From JAVBOJ01 sp031550755 (GTDB lineage Bacteria; Bacillota; Clostridia; Oscillospirales; UBA929), in the NCBI GenBank assembly GCA_031550755.1, contig JAVBOJ010000109.1:1-6220 (forward strand): a stretch of 6,220 nt of DNA. Direction: 5' to 3'. The position numbers were made by a program, and so were the translations under genes. The notes beneath the pieces were generated by a model. The model worked only from the letters and a program-made list of their open reading frames with translations, had not been told where the DNA came from and made no database searches. Within the stretch, counting starts at the first letter, position 1. Each line of letters starts with the position of its first letter. Below are positions 4,237 to 6,220 of this stretch, in pieces.

Positions 4237-6220
4237 ATGCTGACCATTCTCTGGGGCCTGTGCGGCAGCGGCAAAAGCCATACCCTGCTGTCCCGCGCGG
4301 CCGCGCCCGGGCCGGGCAAGCGCTATCTTCTGGTGCCCGAGCAGTTTTCTCATGACAGCGAACGCGCTCTTTGCCGCGCCGGCGGCGACGCGGTCAGCCT
4401 GCACGCCGAGGTGCTCACCTTCGGGCGCATGGCCGACCGGGTTTTTTCGCTGTGCGGCGGCGCGGCGCGCGGCGTGCTGGATCGCGGAGGACGGCTGCTG
4501 ACCCTGCGGCTGGCGGTCGATCAGGTGGCCGACCGGCTGACGGTCTACCGCGCGCGGTGCCGCCGTCCGGAGTTTTTGTCCGAGCTGGCCGCGACGCTGG
4601 ACGAGCTCAAAAGCTATCAAATCCAGCCGGAGACGCTGCTCGATGCGGCGGCCTCCGCCGAGGCGGCGGAAGCGGCGCGCTTGCGCGATTTGGCGCTGCT
4701 GTTTACAGTCTATGACGCGCAGCTGGCGCAGGGTCCCTGCGACCCGCGCGACCGGCTGTCCCTTCTGGCGGAAACGCTGCCGGGCTGCGCCGCGTTCCGG
4801 GACACCCATTGGTATATCGACGGCTTCGCGCGGTTTACCCCGCTGGAAACCGCCGTGCTGGAAGCGCTGCTGCCGGTCTGCGGCGAGATGACGGCGGCGC
4901 TGACGGGGCTTCCCTCCGGCGACCCGGACGGCCCGTTTTCCGTGGCGCGAGAAACGGCCTATGCCCTGTCGGACATGGCCGCCCGGGCCGGGATGCAAAC
5001 AAAAATTGAGATTCTCTCGGGCGCACCGCGCTATCAAAACCCGGCGCTGGGCGAGATTGCCCGCGCGTTCCCGTACGAGGAGGAGCCCCAACCGGACGCG
5101 CCGGTCTCCGGCGTGCGGTTTATTTCGGCGCGGGATGTACAGGCCGAATGCGAGGCGGCGGCGGGGCTGGTGCTGTCGCTGGCGCAGGACGAGGGCGTTT
5201 TGTACCGCGACATTGTGGTGGCGGCGCGCAATATGTCGCGCTATGACGGTGTGCTGGCGCGGACGATGGAGCGCTACGGCGTGCCGGTTTTTCTCGACGC
5301 CAAGCGGGATATCCTCAAGACGCCGCTGGTGTCCTGTCTGCTGTCGGCGCTGGAGGCCTGCTGCCACGGGTACTCCTACGAGGCGGTGTTTTCCTATCTC
5401 AAAACCGGGCTGGGGCCGCTGACGCCCGACCAGTGCGACCTGCTGGAAAATTATGTCCTCACGTGGCGGATCCGGGGCGGCGACTGGAAACGGACATGGG
5501 AGGGGCATCCGCGCGGGCTGGGACAAGCCTTTTCGCCGGAGGATGTGACGCTCCTGGAGGAGATCAACCACCTGCGGCGGCTGGTCATCGCGCCGCTCGA
5601 GCGGCTGAAACACAGCGGCGCGGCCACGGCGCGCGAGGTGGCCGAGGCGGTCTACCGCTTTTTTGAGGAGATCGAGCTGCCCGACCGCCTGACCCAAAAA
5701 AGCGCCCGGCTGATCGAGCTTCAGCAGCTCCAGCGGGCCGACGAAACCCGTCAGCTGTGGGATTTGCTGGCCGGGACGCTGTCCCAGTGCGTGCTGACCT
5801 TGGGCGGGCTGTCGATGACCCTGACGGCGTTTTTTGAGCTGTTTTCGCTGGTCATTTCGCAGTACGAGGTGGGCTCCATCCCGCTGTCGCTGCATCAGGT
5901 GGCCTGCGGTCAGACCGACCGTCTGCGCCGCCGGGCGGCGCGCTGCGTGATTTTGCTGGGCGCGTCGGACGATGCGGCGCTGCCCCAGCCGTCGCCGGGG
6001 CTTGTGTCGCCAATGGCGCGGAAACGCTTGCTGGAAATGGGACACCAGCTTTCGCCGGACGCCGAGGGGCGGCTGGCGCAGGAGCGCGATTTGCTCTACA
6101 GCCTGCTGGCGCTACCGTCCGAGCGGCTGTTTGTGCTGTATCCGCGTCAGGGCGAGGACGGGGAGCTTTCCCTCGCGCCCGAGCTGGACGCCCTGCGGAC
6201 ATCGCTGGGCGTGCGGGCCG
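4237..6220 (+). CDS. addB: AddB subunit of the AddAB helicase-nuclease, N-terminal part
   Basis: AddAB processes double-strand DNA ends for RecA loading, the Firmicutes counterpart of RecBCD. AddB senses the regulatory Chi-like sequence, and its C-terminal RecB-type nuclease with an Fe-S cluster cuts one strand. The window holds 661 codons of an expected 1,100-1,170, uninterrupted to the edge, so the nuclease part lies outside. Visible features: a Walker A motif GLCGSGKS (7-14), LLVPEQFSHDSE (31-42) typical of AddB, a helical second block (about 60-190), and WYIDGFARFTPLE (191-203). Further on come FISARDVQAECEAAAGLV and then YRDIVVAARN, matching the family's helicase-like region. PVFLDAKRDILKTPLV follows. 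The start ATG has GGTGATC (4228-4234) just before it, complementary to the 16S 3' end. Codon use is strongly G/C at third positions, like its neighbours. addA would normally follow. The Cys ligands of the Fe-S cluster fall beyond the window. Confidence 0.93.
   Translation, partial: MLTILWGLCGSGKSHTLLSRAAAPGPGKRYLLVPEQFSHDSERALCRAGGDAVSLHAEVLTFGRMADRVFSLCGGAARGVLDRGGRLLTLRLAVDQVADRLTVYRARCRRPEFLSELAATLDELKSYQIQPETLLDAAASAEAAEAARLRDLALLFTVYDAQLAQGPCDPRDRLSLLAETLPGCAAFRDTHWYIDGFARFTPLETAVLEALLPVCGEMTAALTGLPSGDPDGPFSVARETAYALSDMAARAGMQTKIEILSGAPRYQNPALGEIARAFPYEEEPQPDAPVSGVRFISARDVQAECEAAAGLVLSLAQDEGVLYRDIVVAARNMSRYDGVLARTMERYGVPVFLDAKRDILKTPLVSCLLSALEACCHGYSYEAVFSYLKTGLGPLTPDQCDLLENYVLTWRIRGGDWKRTWEGHPRGLGQAFSPEDVTLLEEINHLRRLVIAPLERLKHSGAATAREVAEAVYRFFEEIELPDRLTQKSARLIELQQLQRADETRQLWDLLAGTLSQCVLTLGGLSMTLTAFFELFSLVISQYEVGSIPLSLHQVACGQTDRLRRRAARCVILLGASDDAALPQPSPGLVSPMARKRLLEMGHQLSPDAEGRLAQERDLLYSLLALPSERLFVLYPRQGEDGELSLAPELDALRTSLGVRA

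Noticed and set aside
4210..6045. 611-codon open frame on the - strand opposite addB
   Set aside because: It is very rich in Arg, Gln, Gly and Ala, without recognisable domains, and is fully opposed to a gene with clear AddB motifs. It is the shadow of GC-rich third positions.

Overview
The window looks like a piece of a GC-rich Firmicutes chromosome, most likely of the class Clostridia (Oscillospiraceae-like). Support for this comes from strong AGGAGG-type ribosome binding sites, consensus sigma-A-type promoters, the rpsF-ssb-rpsR operon, an AddB-type (not RecB-type) recombination nuclease subunit, and an ECF-type transporter S component. Genus and species cannot be read from the sequence. 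Most of what is present is chromosomal housekeeping; no phage, plasmid or CRISPR signal is visible.

Layout from left to right. Positions 1-326 hold no protein gene. They contain a structured RNA (about 17-149, + strand) whose two ends pair and finish in a T-run; its plan and a few short blocks resemble 6S RNA. A + strand pair follows: a short QueG-type epoxyqueuosine reductase (327-1127) and a two-CBS-domain protein (1177-1605). The gap 1606-1799 holds a long interrupted palindrome, what looks like the C-terminal remnant of an IS200/REP-associated (Y1) transposase, and a strong 12-bp hairpin that probably terminates transcription from both sides.

On the - strand lies the operon rpsF (2861-2565), ssb (2552-2103), rpsR (2036-1800), read leftward from a near-perfect TTGACA/TATAAT promoter at 2927-2954. 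It encodes ribosomal proteins S6 and S18 and single-stranded DNA-binding protein. A perfect 7-bp GC hairpin sits between ssb and rpsR. Upstream of it, also on the - strand, a SAM-dependent methyltransferase (4112-3525) and an ECF transporter S component (3522-2992) are separated by 2 nt and are probably translationally coupled.

Positions 4113-4236 form a divergent promoter region. An extended -10 element faces each way, and the two lie in the arms of a perfect 10-bp inverted repeat. Rightward from it runs addB (4237 to the window end, incomplete), the N-terminal 661 residues of the AddB subunit of the AddAB helicase-nuclease; addA would be expected beyond the edge.

The points most worth a second look are the 6S-like RNA directly before queG, the transposase remnant joined to a palindrome after the CBS gene, the symmetric divergent promoter before addB, and the GC hairpin between ssb and rpsR. 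I did not find convincing evidence of a wholly new system.
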